A stretch of 64,000 nt of DNA from Flavobacteria bacterium BAL38 (GTDB taxonomy: Bacteria > Bacteroidota > Bacteroidia > Flavobacteriales > Flavobacteriaceae): the NCBI GenBank assembly GCA_000169355.1, contig AAXX01000001.1, positions 620,001 to 684,000 of the forward strand, in the 5' to 3' direction. The first letter of the stretch is position 1; each line of letters begins with the position of its first letter. A program made the position numbers and the translations under genes. The notes under the pieces are model-generated. The model searched no databases. It saw only the letters and a program-made list of their open reading frames with translations, and was not told where the DNA came from. Positions 35,269 through 45,790 of this stretch are shown here, one piece after another.

Positions 35269-35276
35269 CAAAATTA
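35269..35276 (-). promoter_or_regulatory. Probable -7 box for pdhA-pdhC
   Basis: TAATTTTG on the minus strand, 38 nt upstream of the pdhA ATG. The -33 TTG is not at ideal spacing (24 nt). Confidence 0.4.
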
Positions 35277-35392
35277 GTGTTTTACAAATTTTACGAACAG
35301 CAAAAATACTACATAGAACCTGATTGAAAAAATTATATTCTACGATTTTTGTATTTTTTATAACAAATTTAATAAAAAAAGTTACGAAATCG

Positions 35393-35872
35393 TTATAGAT
35401 GATTCTTATCAAAAACAAAAGGCAACAAATTCTTTAACGAATCTGATTTGTAAATTTCACCTACTGCACCCATAAAGAAAATTTCAATAGGGATATCTTG
35501 TTTAAATTCGTATTCTGCAATTACCTGACGACAGCTTCCACATGGAGGAATTGGCTCAGTTAATTCTCTATCTTGAGGAGAAGCAGTAATAAACATTTTT
35601 ACAATTTTTGCATCAGGATAAGTTGAACCAGCATAAAAAATAGCAACTCTTTCTGCACACAATCCAGATGGATAGGCAGCATTTTCTTGATTTGAACCTT
35701 GCACTATAATGCCATTATCTAAAAGGATAGCAGCGCCAACTGTAAACTTTGAATAAGGAGCATAGGCTTTGCTTCGGGCTTCGAAGGCTTGATTTTTTAA
35801 ATCTAATTCTACTTGCGAAAGTTCATCTACAGTAAGAATAGAAATAACAGAATTTATGTTAATTTGCTTCAT
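35393..35872 (-). CDS. cdd: Cytidine deaminase
   Basis: 159 residues. Zinc/catalytic motifs CAE in SGLCAERVAIF and PPCGSC in the region near residue 100. It deaminates cytidine and deoxycytidine for pyrimidine salvage. It stands in its conserved Flavobacterium position between porV and pdhA; a hairpin separates it from porV. Confidence 0.96.
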   Translation of the reverse strand: MKQININSVISILTVDELSQVELDLKNQAFEARSKAYAPYSKFTVGAAILLDNGIIVQGSNQENAAYPSGLCAERVAIFYAGSTYPDAKIVKMFITASPQDRELTEPIPPCGSCRQVIAEYEFKQDIPIEIFFMGAVGEIYKSDSLKNLLPFVFDKNHL

Positions 35873-35888
35873 ATATTGAGGAAAAAAA

Positions 35889-35916
35889 ATCCAAATTCTA
35901 AAAGAAGAATTTGGAT
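35889..35916 (-). terminator. Terminator after porV
   Basis: ATCCAAATTCT (35889-35899) pairs with AGAATTTGGAT (35906-35916), followed on the minus strand by TTTTTTTTC. Confidence 0.85.
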
Positions 35917-35940
35917 ATTAATATAGTTTATTTATTTAAA

Positions 35941-37155
35941 TTAAAGTTCATCGTAATTATCACCGAAATTAAATGTTAAAGAAAAACGCAACGTATTTTC
36001 TAATGGATTTCTCACTTTTGAAGCCGAGAACAAATAAGACACATCAATCTTAACCACATTGTATTTAAAACCTGCACCTAGTGTAAAAAACTTTCTTGCT
36101 CCTTTAACTTCACTTTCATGAAAATATCCCAAACGAAGCGCAAATGAATCTTGATACCAATATTCTGCTCCTAAAGCCCAAGTAAATTCTTTTAGTTCTT
36201 CAGAAATTCCGTCTGGAGCATCGTTAAACGATTTAAAAATACCACTTGTCCAACTTGTTTTTCTGTAATCTGCTAAAGCCTGAATATAGGCATCATCTGC
36301 AGCTTGTTGTTCAGCAGGATCTATTGACCCACTATTATCTGAATCTACCGCCTCTACTACTGCTGGAGGAGTAGGGACTAGTAACTTAGTGATCTCTGCA
36401 GTAACACCTATTTTATTGTATTCATCAAAAATAAAATCAAACCCAGCTCCTAAACGCATATTTGCTGGTAAAAAGTTATTATTTAAATCATCGTTATCAT
36501 AACTGATTTTTGGACCTAAATTCTGAAAATTAAATCCAGCTCTCCATCTACCGTTAAAATCGTCATACGCCATTTCTTCAGATTGATAATATCCTGCAAC
36601 ATCAACAGCGAATGTAGTTGCCGCAGAAACATCATTATTTACATCTGGCACTCTTAATGCAGAACGTATAAATCTACCTCCAACAGCCATAGAAAATCGC
36701 TCACTTAATTTTAGCGAATACGAACCATCTAATGCTAACTCATTTGGATTAACTGTTCTAACAGCTTCATTTGGATCAGCCGTTTGTCTTAATTCAATAT
36801 CTCCTAAACCAAAAAAACGTAAAGAACCTGCAAAAGCACTTCTTTCGTTTATTCTATTATAATACGTTAGTTGACCTAACGAAATATCATTTGCAATACT
36901 TGATAAATAAGGCGTATAACTCACCGAAAAACCTTGCTTTTGAAGTGAAAAAGCATATTTAGCAGGGTTATATTGTTGCGAAAAAGCATCTGCAGAAGTA
37001 GCTACTCCCATATCTCCCATACCAGCAGAACGTGCATCGGCAGCAATTAATAAGAAAGGAACTCCAGTTGTTATTACTCTATTTTCTTGCGCTCTAACAT
37101 TTTGACTTACAGTAAACAAGATTAATAATATAGCAATTTTTTTCATTTTATTCAT
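35941..37155 (-). CDS. porV: Type IX secretion system outer-membrane protein PorV (LptO)
   Basis: 404 residues of the PorV/FadL-like 14-strand beta-barrel. PorV collects secreted cargo from the translocon and hands it to the PorU sortase. A signal peptide ending in NVRAQ precedes GVPFLLIAADARSAGMGDMGVATS, the family hallmark. A surface or periplasmic loop at residues 271-282 has the EF-hand form DSDNSGSIDPAE (D1, D3, S5, S7, D9, E12), which may bind calcium and is unexpected here. It follows porU by 30 nt and ends in a hairpin terminator. A Met at the fourth codon could also be the start. Confidence 0.95.
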   Translation of the reverse strand: MNKMKKIAILLILFTVSQNVRAQENRVITTGVPFLLIAADARSAGMGDMGVATSADAFSQQYNPAKYAFSLQKQGFSVSYTPYLSSIANDISLGQLTYYNRINERSAFAGSLRFFGLGDIELRQTADPNEAVRTVNPNELALDGSYSLKLSERFSMAVGGRFIRSALRVPDVNNDVSAATTFAVDVAGYYQSEEMAYDDFNGRWRAGFNFQNLGPKISYDNDDLNNNFLPANMRLGAGFDFIFDEYNKIGVTAEITKLLVPTPPAVVEAVDSDNSGSIDPAEQQAADDAYIQALADYRKTSWTSGIFKSFNDAPDGISEELKEFTWALGAEYWYQDSFALRLGYFHESEVKGARKFFTLGAGFKYNVVKIDVSYLFSASKVRNPLENTLRFSLTFNFGDNYDEL

Positions 37156-37185
37156 AGAAATTAATTTGACAAATATAGTATTTTA

Positions 37186-40100
37186 TTATAGTATTACAAG
37201 TTTCTCGTATTTTTCAACCGACTTTCCTGTTGTGGTTGACCGGACTTTTATTTTATAAACATAAACCCCTTTTCCAATCTTATCTCCAAAATCATCTCTT
37301 CCATCCCAAGTTATTTCTCTGCAAAGAAATCCTTCAGTTGTTACTTGCTGGTTTATTGTTTTTACTAACTTACCAGATACAGTTAAAATTTGAACTTGAA
37401 CATCTAAAGGCTCAAAAGGCATGTTGTGATTGAACCAAAATTCAGTATAACTCACAAACGGATTAGGATAATTTAATATTTTTTCAATTCGCAAACCTTC
37501 ATCAGAGCAAATTGCATTAAATTGAATTTCGGCTGTAACTAAATTATTATAAACATCCCAAGCTTTAAACAAAATAGTATGAAGTCCTGCCGTTAAATCT
37601 CGAAACGGAAATCTTACAAACCCTTTTGTATAATCATCATTCTCGGTTTCATAATACTCGTTTAGCACATAAGGATTAGATTCGTCTCCGTCTAAAATAG
37701 CAACAATATCGTGACCAATTCCACTCGCTGTATTAATACCATTTTCATCCTCTAAAAAAGCTAACAATATGGGTGAACAATTTGTAATTCCTCCCGAAAC
37801 AAAACCTTCATCGTTCATATGCAATCTGACCGTTGGAGGATTTGTATCACTTACTGCATTTACGTTAACTCCTCCAATTTGGATTGATCTATCATACCCT
37901 GTTTGATTATCTAAATTAGGAATATCGCGTTTTGCATAAAAACTTATTTTGCCATTACCAACAGGTATTCTAATATCTTGTGGCACTACAAAGCTAAATT
38001 CAAACAAACCATTTACTACGGATGCATTACCTCTAAATACGGTTTCACCTAAAGTTGTAAAATTCATTACTATTAAACCACTAGAATTAGTAACACCATT
38101 ATTACCTAAAGTAGCGCGATTGATATCTTTATCAAATATTTGAACCGCTAAATCGCCATTGTATCCAGACAGCAGAACATCATTTTCATCTCTAACTTCT
38201 CCCGTAATTTTGGTTAGACTTAAAGCTTGTAAAACAGGCAATGGCTGATTTACAGGAACATCATTTACTTTTGTAAGAACTACTTTTGGTCTTGGAATTG
38301 CCAATTTTAATGCTGGATCGCCAATGTAAAAAACCACTCTCCTATTATCAGATCCCGTGCTTAACTTTGTTAATCGTAATGCTTCTGCAATTGTAGGATA
38401 ATCAGTAGAACCAAACGCATACAAATCTTCACTTAATAAATTATTCATCACAAAACCCGTTGTAACTCCAATTTGTCTCGTTGTGGCAATTAAACCAATT
38501 GCTCCACCTTTACTATTCCAATACATATATTCTCCACCTGTAAAACGATTTGGATCATCAAAGCGAGTAAATTCACAAGTTATTGTAATAAAAAGTGGAT
38601 ATCTATATCGGTTGGTTAAGTTTTGAGCATCTAATTTTTCAAACAAACGCTCTCTTGCTAGCGATTCTTCATTACCATGTCCAAAATAATTAAAAACTAA
38701 AGCCCCAAGTTCTAAAGCATCTAAAAAATCTTTTTTGGCTTCAGGATAACGTTCTCCACCGGCTGCAACTTGTTGTAAATACGAATCGGAATGTATTTTT
38801 TTTACATTAACAAACGGTTTTTGAGTTGTTAAAGTATTGGCTAAATTATCTAATCCAAACTGAAGTGTTGCATCTGTTTCATTATCAGCATCATCAGAGT
38901 AAATTACATAATTATTTCGCCATCTTCCGTACGATTTTTCATCATGATACTCAATTACCTTATCTACCATTTCGTTAGCTTGACTAACCGAGGAAACCAA
39001 CATTCTACCAACTGCAATATCAATTCCATCAAAACTACCTAACATTTGTCCCTCTCCATCGTCCATTAATCCATAAAAATCGTCAGACATAAAGGAAGAA
39101 TACAACGAAAAATTAGAAATATTATTTGTCTCAGAAGCTAAAGGATTAAAGCCGTGAAAAACAGGAACAATATTCGTATTATTAAATAATCGGTTTTTAT
39201 AATCGTAAGATGCATCTCCAAAAAGATTTACATATTTAACTCTTTTATCTGAAGCAGAAGCATTCCAATAAACGTATTTTATAAAATTACGAATTGCCGC
39301 AACATCTTGTTTACCAGATGCAAATTCATGATAGATTTTTTCTAACGTAACAACACGAACACTTAATCCCGAATTATTTCTATGAAAATCAGCCAATCGT
39401 TCCGCTTGTGTTGATAAAAAATCAGGTGTAATAATTAGATAATCAACATCTTGAAAATTACCTTGAACATCTTTAAAAATGGTTCCCTTCAAATTTTGAT
39501 TAACAACTACCGCATTTAATTCGCGCAATGGCGCAAAAGTATCAGACAAGTCAACAGCAACATATTTTTTTGCAGTTCCTAGATTTACTTTAAAACTAAA
39601 ATTAGCACCGGTTGTATTCTCGTATGCAGTTACATTGTATAAATCAGTTACATCCCAAACTTGAGAAATTCCAGAAGCATTAGAAATTGCATATTCTCCT
39701 ACTCCAATATTGAGCTGCTCCTGATTATTAAAAAATAAAAATTGTTTTGAAAATCCAGCTAAATTTCGTTTTACACTTAATTTAATAAAATCTAAATATC
39801 CGTTTGAACTTGGAACACCTCCGTTATTATACGTTAAAGTAACAGAAATATTTGATGAAGAAGCATTAAAAGAAGAATTCAAGGCAGACTCATAACCTTC
39901 AATACCACTACCAGAAGTAAGTTGAGGAAAATTCAAAGTTCCTAAATCTATGGCATTTGCTTTTATATTGAAAGACGAACTACCAAAAGACTTAGAGGCC
40001 GTATTTACCTTAATTTGCACCGGAACCGAAGTATCAAGATTAGGAATCGAAAAATCAAAAGTTTGTAACTCATCAATATTAAACTGCTCACTAAACCATC

Positions 40101-41058
40101 TTCGCCCTACTTTTCCAGGATTAACTAAATCATTTTCATAATAAATTATGTCGTCAAATTGATTAAATGTTAAAGTTGCCGAATTAACAGGTTGTTGTGC
40201 TTGTTCTATTCTTTTACCAGCAACACCTAATGAAGTAACATAATAATAAGACTTATCGGCAAACAAGTTAACGCTTGTTAAACTCTCTTCATTCCATTTA
40301 TCTACTCCTTCGGCATAAAACAATATATAATCACTATTATCAAAAACACCGTCGTCTTCTCCAATAAATTGAATTGCATTTTCCTCTAAATCATCAGGAT
40401 AGGGTATAGAATTATTCAAAGGTAACATTCTACCTCCGTTACCATAAATTTTAATATTTCTAGGATCTACATTTACATTAAAACCTAAACTTTGAAGAAA
40501 AGATTTAGAAATCTTATATACACCCGATTTTTCCACATAAAAACGATACCAATCACCCGTTGTTAACACAGAATTTGAAATAGACTGAACTACATTTTGA
40601 TTTGGAATTCTATTGGTAACACTATTTTGAAAAGAATAAGAAAAAGAAATCACTTTTTTATAAATAGCACCCTCTTTTATAATAGGATTCAAAACAAGAA
40701 CACCAAAATAATCTTCTCTAGCATTAACAACTTCTAAAGAGGATTGAATACTATTAGGAATCAAATCCTTATTCAAATCATAAAGTTCTGAAACAGAAAT
40801 ATTCTGATACACTACATTCGTAATTTGCAAAGTAGCTGGATTAGATGAAGCAGAAACTGGAATAATTTTTCTAAATTGAATTTTTTTTAATGGAATATCA
40901 ATATTATAAAAATCCATATCAAATTGCGGCACTTTAAATGATAATTCACCTGAATTAAAATCTAAATTTGAATTCCAATTAATAGAAATAGAATTCGAAT
41001 CCTGTGAGTAAACAAAGGAAACAACAAATAACAGTAATAGGAGAATAGTCTTTTTCAT
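37186..41058 (-). CDS. porU: Type IX secretion sortase PorU (C25 peptidase family)
   Basis: 1290 residues. PorU cuts the C-terminal signal from T9SS cargo and attaches it to the cell surface. After a signal peptide (MKKTILLLLLFVVSFVYS) and an N-terminal beta domain, the gingipain-like (C25) domain has catalytic H794 in FNYFGHGNEES and C828 in FITITCEFTRF. The protein ends with its own sorting-domain-like beta sandwich (LNYPNPFVSYTEFWF to YEKLVIL). It is followed by porV and divergent from gldJ, the known arrangement in Flavobacterium. Confidence 0.97.
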   Translation of the reverse strand: MKKTILLLLLFVVSFVYSQDSNSISINWNSNLDFNSGELSFKVPQFDMDFYNIDIPLKKIQFRKIIPVSASSNPATLQITNVVYQNISVSELYDLNKDLIPNSIQSSLEVVNAREDYFGVLVLNPIIKEGAIYKKVISFSYSFQNSVTNRIPNQNVVQSISNSVLTTGDWYRFYVEKSGVYKISKSFLQSLGFNVNVDPRNIKIYGNGGRMLPLNNSIPYPDDLEENAIQFIGEDDGVFDNSDYILFYAEGVDKWNEESLTSVNLFADKSYYYVTSLGVAGKRIEQAQQPVNSATLTFNQFDDIIYYENDLVNPGKVGRRWFSEQFNIDELQTFDFSIPNLDTSVPVQIKVNTASKSFGSSSFNIKANAIDLGTLNFPQLTSGSGIEGYESALNSSFNASSSNISVTLTYNNGGVPSSNGYLDFIKLSVKRNLAGFSKQFLFFNNQEQLNIGVGEYAISNASGISQVWDVTDLYNVTAYENTTGANFSFKVNLGTAKKYVAVDLSDTFAPLRELNAVVVNQNLKGTIFKDVQGNFQDVDYLIITPDFLSTQAERLADFHRNNSGLSVRVVTLEKIYHEFASGKQDVAAIRNFIKYVYWNASASDKRVKYVNLFGDASYDYKNRLFNNTNIVPVFHGFNPLASETNNISNFSLYSSFMSDDFYGLMDDGEGQMLGSFDGIDIAVGRMLVSSVSQANEMVDKVIEYHDEKSYGRWRNNYVIYSDDADNETDATLQFGLDNLANTLTTQKPFVNVKKIHSDSYLQQVAAGGERYPEAKKDFLDALELGALVFNYFGHGNEESLARERLFEKLDAQNLTNRYRYPLFITITCEFTRFDDPNRFTGGEYMYWNSKGGAIGLIATTRQIGVTTGFVMNNLLSEDLYAFGSTDYPTIAEALRLTKLSTGSDNRRVVFYIGDPALKLAIPRPKVVLTKVNDVPVNQPLPVLQALSLTKITGEVRDENDVLLSGYNGDLAVQIFDKDINRATLGNNGVTNSSGLIVMNFTTLGETVFRGNASVVNGLFEFSFVVPQDIRIPVGNGKISFYAKRDIPNLDNQTGYDRSIQIGGVNVNAVSDTNPPTVRLHMNDEGFVSGGITNCSPILLAFLEDENGINTASGIGHDIVAILDGDESNPYVLNEYYETENDDYTKGFVRFPFRDLTAGLHTILFKAWDVYNNLVTAEIQFNAICSDEGLRIEKILNYPNPFVSYTEFWFNHNMPFEPLDVQVQILTVSGKLVKTINQQVTTEGFLCREITWDGRDDFGDKIGKGVYVYKIKVRSTTTGKSVEKYEKLVIL

Positions 41059-41269
41059 TAGCTATAAAACGTGTTAAACACATATATATTACAAAGAGAG
41101 AAAAATATTTTATTTTATTCTAATTTTTTACAATAAAACTTAAGATAAAACGTTGTAAGAGAAAAGATTTTAACATAAGATTAATTTTTTTTTACAAAAA
41201 TTTAAAAACATGTTGCATTTTAATTCATTATTATTATCTTGCGACACGAAATTTATTACCTACTAAAGT

Positions 41270-42967
41270 ATGAAAATTAAGAAAATTATGGCTTTAAAAG
41301 TGCTATTAGTATTAGCACTAGCATTAGGTTTTACAGGTTGTAGCAAGAAAGGAAGCACGAAAGGCGGATCTACAGCTACAGGATGGAAAATCAATGACAA
41401 AAAAGGTGGATTCCAGTTTAACGACAAGTTTAAACAACAAGAAACACCTCCTGGAATGATTTCTATCGAAGGTGGTACTTTTACTATGGGAAAAGTGCAA
41501 GATGATGTAATGCACGACTGGAACAACTCTCCAAATCAACAACACGTTCAGTCTTTCTTCATGGATGAAACAGAAGTTACAAACAAAATGTATTCTGAAT
41601 ACTTATTTTGGGTAAAAACTGTTTTCCCTCCAACTGAAGAAAATTACAAACACATTTATAATGGTGCGATTCCTGATACTTTGGTATGGAGAAATCGTTT
41701 AGGTTATAATGAAACCATGACTAACAACTACTTAAGACACCCTGCTTATGCTGATTACCCAGTAGTAGGAGTTAATTGGATTCAAGCAGTTGAATTTAGC
41801 AAATGGAGAACTGACCGTGTAAATGAGAACATCTTAGAACGCGAAGGTTACCTTAAAAAAGATAACAAAATTAAATTAGGTTCTGATGTAACTGCTGAAA
41901 ACTCTTTTAGTACTGAAACTTATATCAACACTCCATCAAAAGCATTTGGTGGTAATGAAGAAGTTGTATTGAAAAAAGAAATGGGTGGTGGTAGAAGACC
42001 GGCTGCAGATACTGCTAAAAACGTTTATGCTCAAAGAAGTTCTGGTTTAATTTTACCAGAATACAGATTACCAACAGAAGCTGAATGGGAATATGCTGCA
42101 ACAGCATTAGTTGGAAACAGAGAATACAACATTTACAAAGGACAAAAGAAATATCCTTGGAGTGGTCAATACACTCGTTCTTCTAAAAGACAATATAGAG
42201 GCGACCAATTAGCCAACTTTAAACAAGGAAAAGGAGATTACGGCGGAATCGCAGGATGGTCTGATGACGGAGCTGACATTACAAATAAAGTTAAAGCATA
42301 CGCCCCAAATGATTTTGGTTTATATGATATGGCTGGTAACGTAGCAGAATGGGTTCAAGACGTTTACAGACCTATGGTTGATGATGAAGCAAATGACTTT
42401 AACTATTTTAGAGGTAACGTTTATACTAAAAATAAAATCGGTGAAGACGGTGTTGTTGAATTAGTAACTTCTGACAATATTACTTATGATACTTTAAGTA
42501 ATGGTAGAATTATGGCTAGAAATTTCCCTGGTCAAATTGCACAAGTTCCAGTTGACGAAAACGAAACTTATTTAAGAACTCAATTTTCAACTTCAGACAA
42601 CATTAACTACAGAGATGGTGATAGACAATCTACACGTTTCTATAAGTTTAATGATTCTGAAGAAGGTGAATCTGGAGGAGATCAAAAAAGAATGTACGAA
42701 GCTCCTAAACACTCTATTACAGCTGATAGTTTAGGTAAAATGGTGAAGAAATTTGACAAATCTGACAAAAGAACAACTTTAGTTGACGACAACGTAAGAG
42801 TTTACAAAGGTGGTTCATGGAGAGATAGAGCATATTGGTTAGATCCAGCTTCTAGAAGATTCTTCCCTCAAGATATGGCTACTGACTACATCGGATTTAG
42901 ATGTGCAATGTCTAAAGTAGGTCCTAAGTCTAATAAAAAGACTCCTAGAGGAAATCCTAAGAAATAA
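41270..42967 (+). CDS. gldJ: Gliding motility lipoprotein GldJ
   Basis: 565 residues. Lipobox LGFTGC gives lipid attachment at C24. The body is a formylglycine-generating-enzyme-type (SUMF1) domain with GTFTMG, MDETEVTNKMYSEYL, YRLPTEAEWEYAA, DMAGNVAEWVQDV and GGSWRDRAYW, as in GldJ/GldK, which form part of the gliding and T9SS ring. The usual catalytic cysteines of the enzyme are missing, consistent with a structural role. It is divergent from porU, and a terminator follows. Confidence 0.96.
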   Translation: MKIKKIMALKVLLVLALALGFTGCSKKGSTKGGSTATGWKINDKKGGFQFNDKFKQQETPPGMISIEGGTFTMGKVQDDVMHDWNNSPNQQHVQSFFMDETEVTNKMYSEYLFWVKTVFPPTEENYKHIYNGAIPDTLVWRNRLGYNETMTNNYLRHPAYADYPVVGVNWIQAVEFSKWRTDRVNENILEREGYLKKDNKIKLGSDVTAENSFSTETYINTPSKAFGGNEEVVLKKEMGGGRRPAADTAKNVYAQRSSGLILPEYRLPTEAEWEYAATALVGNREYNIYKGQKKYPWSGQYTRSSKRQYRGDQLANFKQGKGDYGGIAGWSDDGADITNKVKAYAPNDFGLYDMAGNVAEWVQDVYRPMVDDEANDFNYFRGNVYTKNKIGEDGVVELVTSDNITYDTLSNGRIMARNFPGQIAQVPVDENETYLRTQFSTSDNINYRDGDRQSTRFYKFNDSEEGESGGDQKRMYEAPKHSITADSLGKMVKKFDKSDKRTTLVDDNVRVYKGGSWRDRAYWLDPASRRFFPQDMATDYIGFRCAMSKVGPKSNKKTPRGNPKK

Positions 42968-42989
42968 TTTTCATACAAAATACTTTAAG

Positions 42990-43019
42990 AAGCCCTTTCG
43001 ATTGAAAGGGCTTTTTTTT
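42990..43019 (+). terminator. Terminator after gldJ
   Basis: AAGCCCTTTC (42990-42999) with GAAAGGGCTT (43004-43013), then a T run. Confidence 0.9.
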
Positions 43020-43047
43020 ATCTTCGTTTCGTATTAAAAAACCAAAT

Positions 43048-44334
43048 ATGACATCAATAGAAACTTTACATACATTATTTTTAAATTGTTCAAGTGTTTC
43101 AACAGATACTAGAAAAATAGAAAAAAACAGCCTTTTTGTAGCGCTAAAGGGAGATAATTTTGATGCCAATACATTTTCTAAAGAAGCACTTGAAAAAGGC
43201 GCTAAATATGTTGTAATTGACAATTCTAAGTTCTACATAGATGAAAGAACTCTTTTAGTAGAAGATTCACTTATAGCATTACAAGAATTAGCAAAGTTTC
43301 ATAGAAAACATTTAGGGCTTACAATAATTGGATTAACAGGAAGTAACGGTAAAACCACCACAAAAGAACTCATTCATGCCGTATTATTAAAAAAATATAA
43401 TACACTAGCAACAATTGGTAATTTAAACAATCATATTGGTGTTCCATTAACTTTATTACGATTCACAAAAGATACAGAAATTGGAATTGTAGAAATGGGT
43501 GCAAATCATCAAAAAGAAATTGAATTCTTATGTGAAATTGCACAACCTGATTTTGGATATATAACTAATTTTGGAAAAGCGCATTTAGAAGGCTTTGGTG
43601 GAGTTGAAGGAGTTATTAAAGGAAAAAGTGAACTATACAACTATATAAAAAACAACAACAAAACAGTTTTCATAAACGCAGACGATCCATTACAAAAAGA
43701 AAAATCAAATAACCTTACCACATACAGTTTTTCAACAAATGAAACTGAAGCAGATGTTACGATTTCTAAAGTTGTAGCAAATCCGATGGTCCAAATTTCA
43801 TTTAATGACGAAACCATTAATTCTCATTTAATAGGAATTTACAATGCAAACAATATTAATGCTGCGATTACAATTGGTCATTATTTTAAAATTTCAGATA
43901 AATTAATAAAGGAGGCAATTGAAAATTACATTCCCGAAAACAATCGATCACAATTAATTGAGAAAAATGGGAATAAGATTATTTTAGACGCATACAATGC
44001 TAACCCAAGCAGCATGCAAGCAGCTATAACCAACTTCATCCAATTAGAAGACAACTCAAAAATTGCAATTCTTGGCGATATGTTTGAACTAGGAGAAGAA
44101 AGCCTTTTAGAACACAAAAAAATTATAGAATTTTTGGTGAATGAAAATAAAATAACAACTTATTTTATTGGTAAAGATTTTTACGCAAATAAAGTAAATC
44201 ATTCGAATTTAAAATTTTTTGAAAATTTTGAAATTTTATCAGATTTTTTAAAAAACAACCCACCAACCAACAGCTTGTTATTAATTAAAGGCTCAAGAGG
44301 GATGGCTTTAGAAAAAACATTACAAATAATTTAA
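43048..44334 (+). CDS. murF: UDP-N-acetylmuramoyl-tripeptide--D-alanyl-D-alanine ligase
   Basis: 428 residues of the Mur ligase fold: P-loop GLTGSNGKTTTKE (about 98-110), the central ATP domain with GEMGANHQKEIEFL, and a C-terminal domain with ILDAYNANPSSM. It adds D-Ala-D-Ala to the peptidoglycan precursor in the cytoplasm. The gene stands alone, with terminators on both sides. Confidence 0.96.
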   Translation: MTSIETLHTLFLNCSSVSTDTRKIEKNSLFVALKGDNFDANTFSKEALEKGAKYVVIDNSKFYIDERTLLVEDSLIALQELAKFHRKHLGLTIIGLTGSNGKTTTKELIHAVLLKKYNTLATIGNLNNHIGVPLTLLRFTKDTEIGIVEMGANHQKEIEFLCEIAQPDFGYITNFGKAHLEGFGGVEGVIKGKSELYNYIKNNNKTVFINADDPLQKEKSNNLTTYSFSTNETEADVTISKVVANPMVQISFNDETINSHLIGIYNANNINAAITIGHYFKISDKLIKEAIENYIPENNRSQLIEKNGNKIILDAYNANPSSMQAAITNFIQLEDNSKIAILGDMFELGEESLLEHKKIIEFLVNENKITTYFIGKDFYANKVNHSNLKFFENFEILSDFLKNNPPTNSLLLIKGSRGMALEKTLQII

Positions 44335-44341
44335 AATAAAA

Positions 44342-44371
44342 AAATCCTACATTTCTGTAGGATTTAATTTT
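44342..44371. terminator. Terminator between murF and tRNA-Val
   Basis: AAATCCTAC (44342-44350) pairs with GTAGGATTT (44357-44365), then AATTTTT. It serves murF and, in the other direction, the tRNA. Confidence 0.8.
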
Positions 44372-44373
44372 TG

Positions 44374-44448
44374 TGGGCGATGAGGGGTTCGAACCCCCGA
44401 CCCCCTCGGTGTAAACGAGGTGCTCTGAACCAGCTGAGCTAATCGCCC
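44374..44448 (-). tRNA. tRNA-Val (anticodon UAC)
   Basis: 75 nt on the minus strand. Acceptor GGGCGAT pairs with ATCGCCC; anticodon stem CCTCG/CGAGG with loop TTTACAC (anticodon TAC); T-loop GGTTCGAACCC. The 3' CCA is not encoded. Fits all cloverleaf elements. Confidence 0.97.
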
Positions 44449-44529
44449 CAATAAGTTGCTTTACTAGTACCGTAATGCGAGTGCAAATATACAAGGAATA
44501 TTTATAATTGCAAGACTTTTTAAATAAAA

Positions 44530-45744
44530 TTACACGATTTCTGCAACCACAAATGTACTACCGCCAATGTAAATAAAATCCGAATCTTTAGCCAAACTTA
44601 TAGCAGTACTATAAGCTTCTGAAACAGAAATAAATACATTTCCAATCAAATCAAAAGCAGAAGCTTTTTCTTTTAAAATTTGAGCATTCAACCCGCGTGA
44701 AATATTTGGCGAACAAAAATAATACTTTGCATTTTTTGGAAATAATGGCAATATTGCATCTAAATCTTTATCATCTACTACTCCTAAAACCATGTGAAGC
44801 GTTTCAAATGAATGATGCTGAATTTGATTTAATACTATTTTTAATCCATGACTATTATGTGCTGTATCGCAAACGATAAAAGGTTGCTGTTGTAAAATTT
44901 GCCATCTACCAAGCAACCCAGAATTTTGAACTACATTTTTTAATCCTAATTGAATATGCGCTTCTTCAATATTAAAATGTGATTGCAATAATTGAATAGT
45001 TTGAAGAACCGTTTTTTTATTCTGCTCTTGATAATCACCTAATAAAGCGCAATCATAAAGTACTTTAGGATTATCCTGAGCAAAATAAATCCTTGCATTT
45101 TCTGAATTTGATTTATCTAAAAAAACAGGCTTAGTTTCTACATTATATTCTCCAATAACAACTGGCACTTCAAATTTAACAATACCCGCTTTTTCTGCGG
45201 CAATTTTAGCTAAAGTGGTTCCTAAAAATTGCGTATGGTCTAAACCAATATTAGTAATAACAGACACTAAAGGGTTTATAATATTGGTAGCGTCTAACCT
45301 ACCTCCCATTCCAACTTCAATTACAGCAACATCTACTTGCTCTTTTGCAAAATAATCAAAGGCCAAGCCAACAGTCATTTCAAAAAAACTCAATTGATTA
45401 GTCTCAAAAAAACGAATATGATTTGATACAAATTCAACCACAAAATCTTCAGAAATCATTTCACCATTGATTCTTATTCGCTCGCGAAAATCTTTTAAAT
45501 GTGGTGATGTATACAACCCAACTTTATAACCTGCTTCTTGAAGAATAGATGCTAACATAGAAGAAGTTGACCCTTTACCATTTGTACCTGCTACATGAAT
45601 CGATTTAAATTTAGTTTCTGGATGATTTAAATAATCAACTAACAATAAAGTATTGGTCAAATCTTTTTTATAAGCCAAAGCGCCTTGCATTTGAAACATT
45701 GGCAATTGCTGAAACATCCAATCTGTAGTTTCTTTGTAAGTCAT
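44530..45744 (-). CDS. folC: Folylpolyglutamate / dihydrofolate synthase
   Basis: 404 residues of the FolC family. P-loop GTNGKGSTSSML (53-64) and the conserved second motif YTSPHLKDFRERIRING; a later VGMGGRLDATNII segment binds the substrate. It adds glutamate to (dihydro)folate. It follows the tonB gene by 130 nt containing a dispersed repeat, and may be read from an upstream promoter. Confidence 0.95.
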   Translation of the reverse strand: MTYKETTDWMFQQLPMFQMQGALAYKKDLTNTLLLVDYLNHPETKFKSIHVAGTNGKGSTSSMLASILQEAGYKVGLYTSPHLKDFRERIRINGEMISEDFVVEFVSNHIRFFETNQLSFFEMTVGLAFDYFAKEQVDVAVIEVGMGGRLDATNIINPLVSVITNIGLDHTQFLGTTLAKIAAEKAGIVKFEVPVVIGEYNVETKPVFLDKSNSENARIYFAQDNPKVLYDCALLGDYQEQNKKTVLQTIQLLQSHFNIEEAHIQLGLKNVVQNSGLLGRWQILQQQPFIVCDTAHNSHGLKIVLNQIQHHSFETLHMVLGVVDDKDLDAILPLFPKNAKYYFCSPNISRGLNAQILKEKASAFDLIGNVFISVSEAYSTAISLAKDSDFIYIGGSTFVVAEIV

Positions 45745-45790
45745 TTTTAATTATTTGAAACGAATGGTTTAGGATTTCTTGCTGTCCATT

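Noticed and set aside
44285..44494. 69-aa minus-strand ORF over the tRNA-Val gene
   Set aside because: Most of it is the tRNA cloverleaf and the murF terminator.
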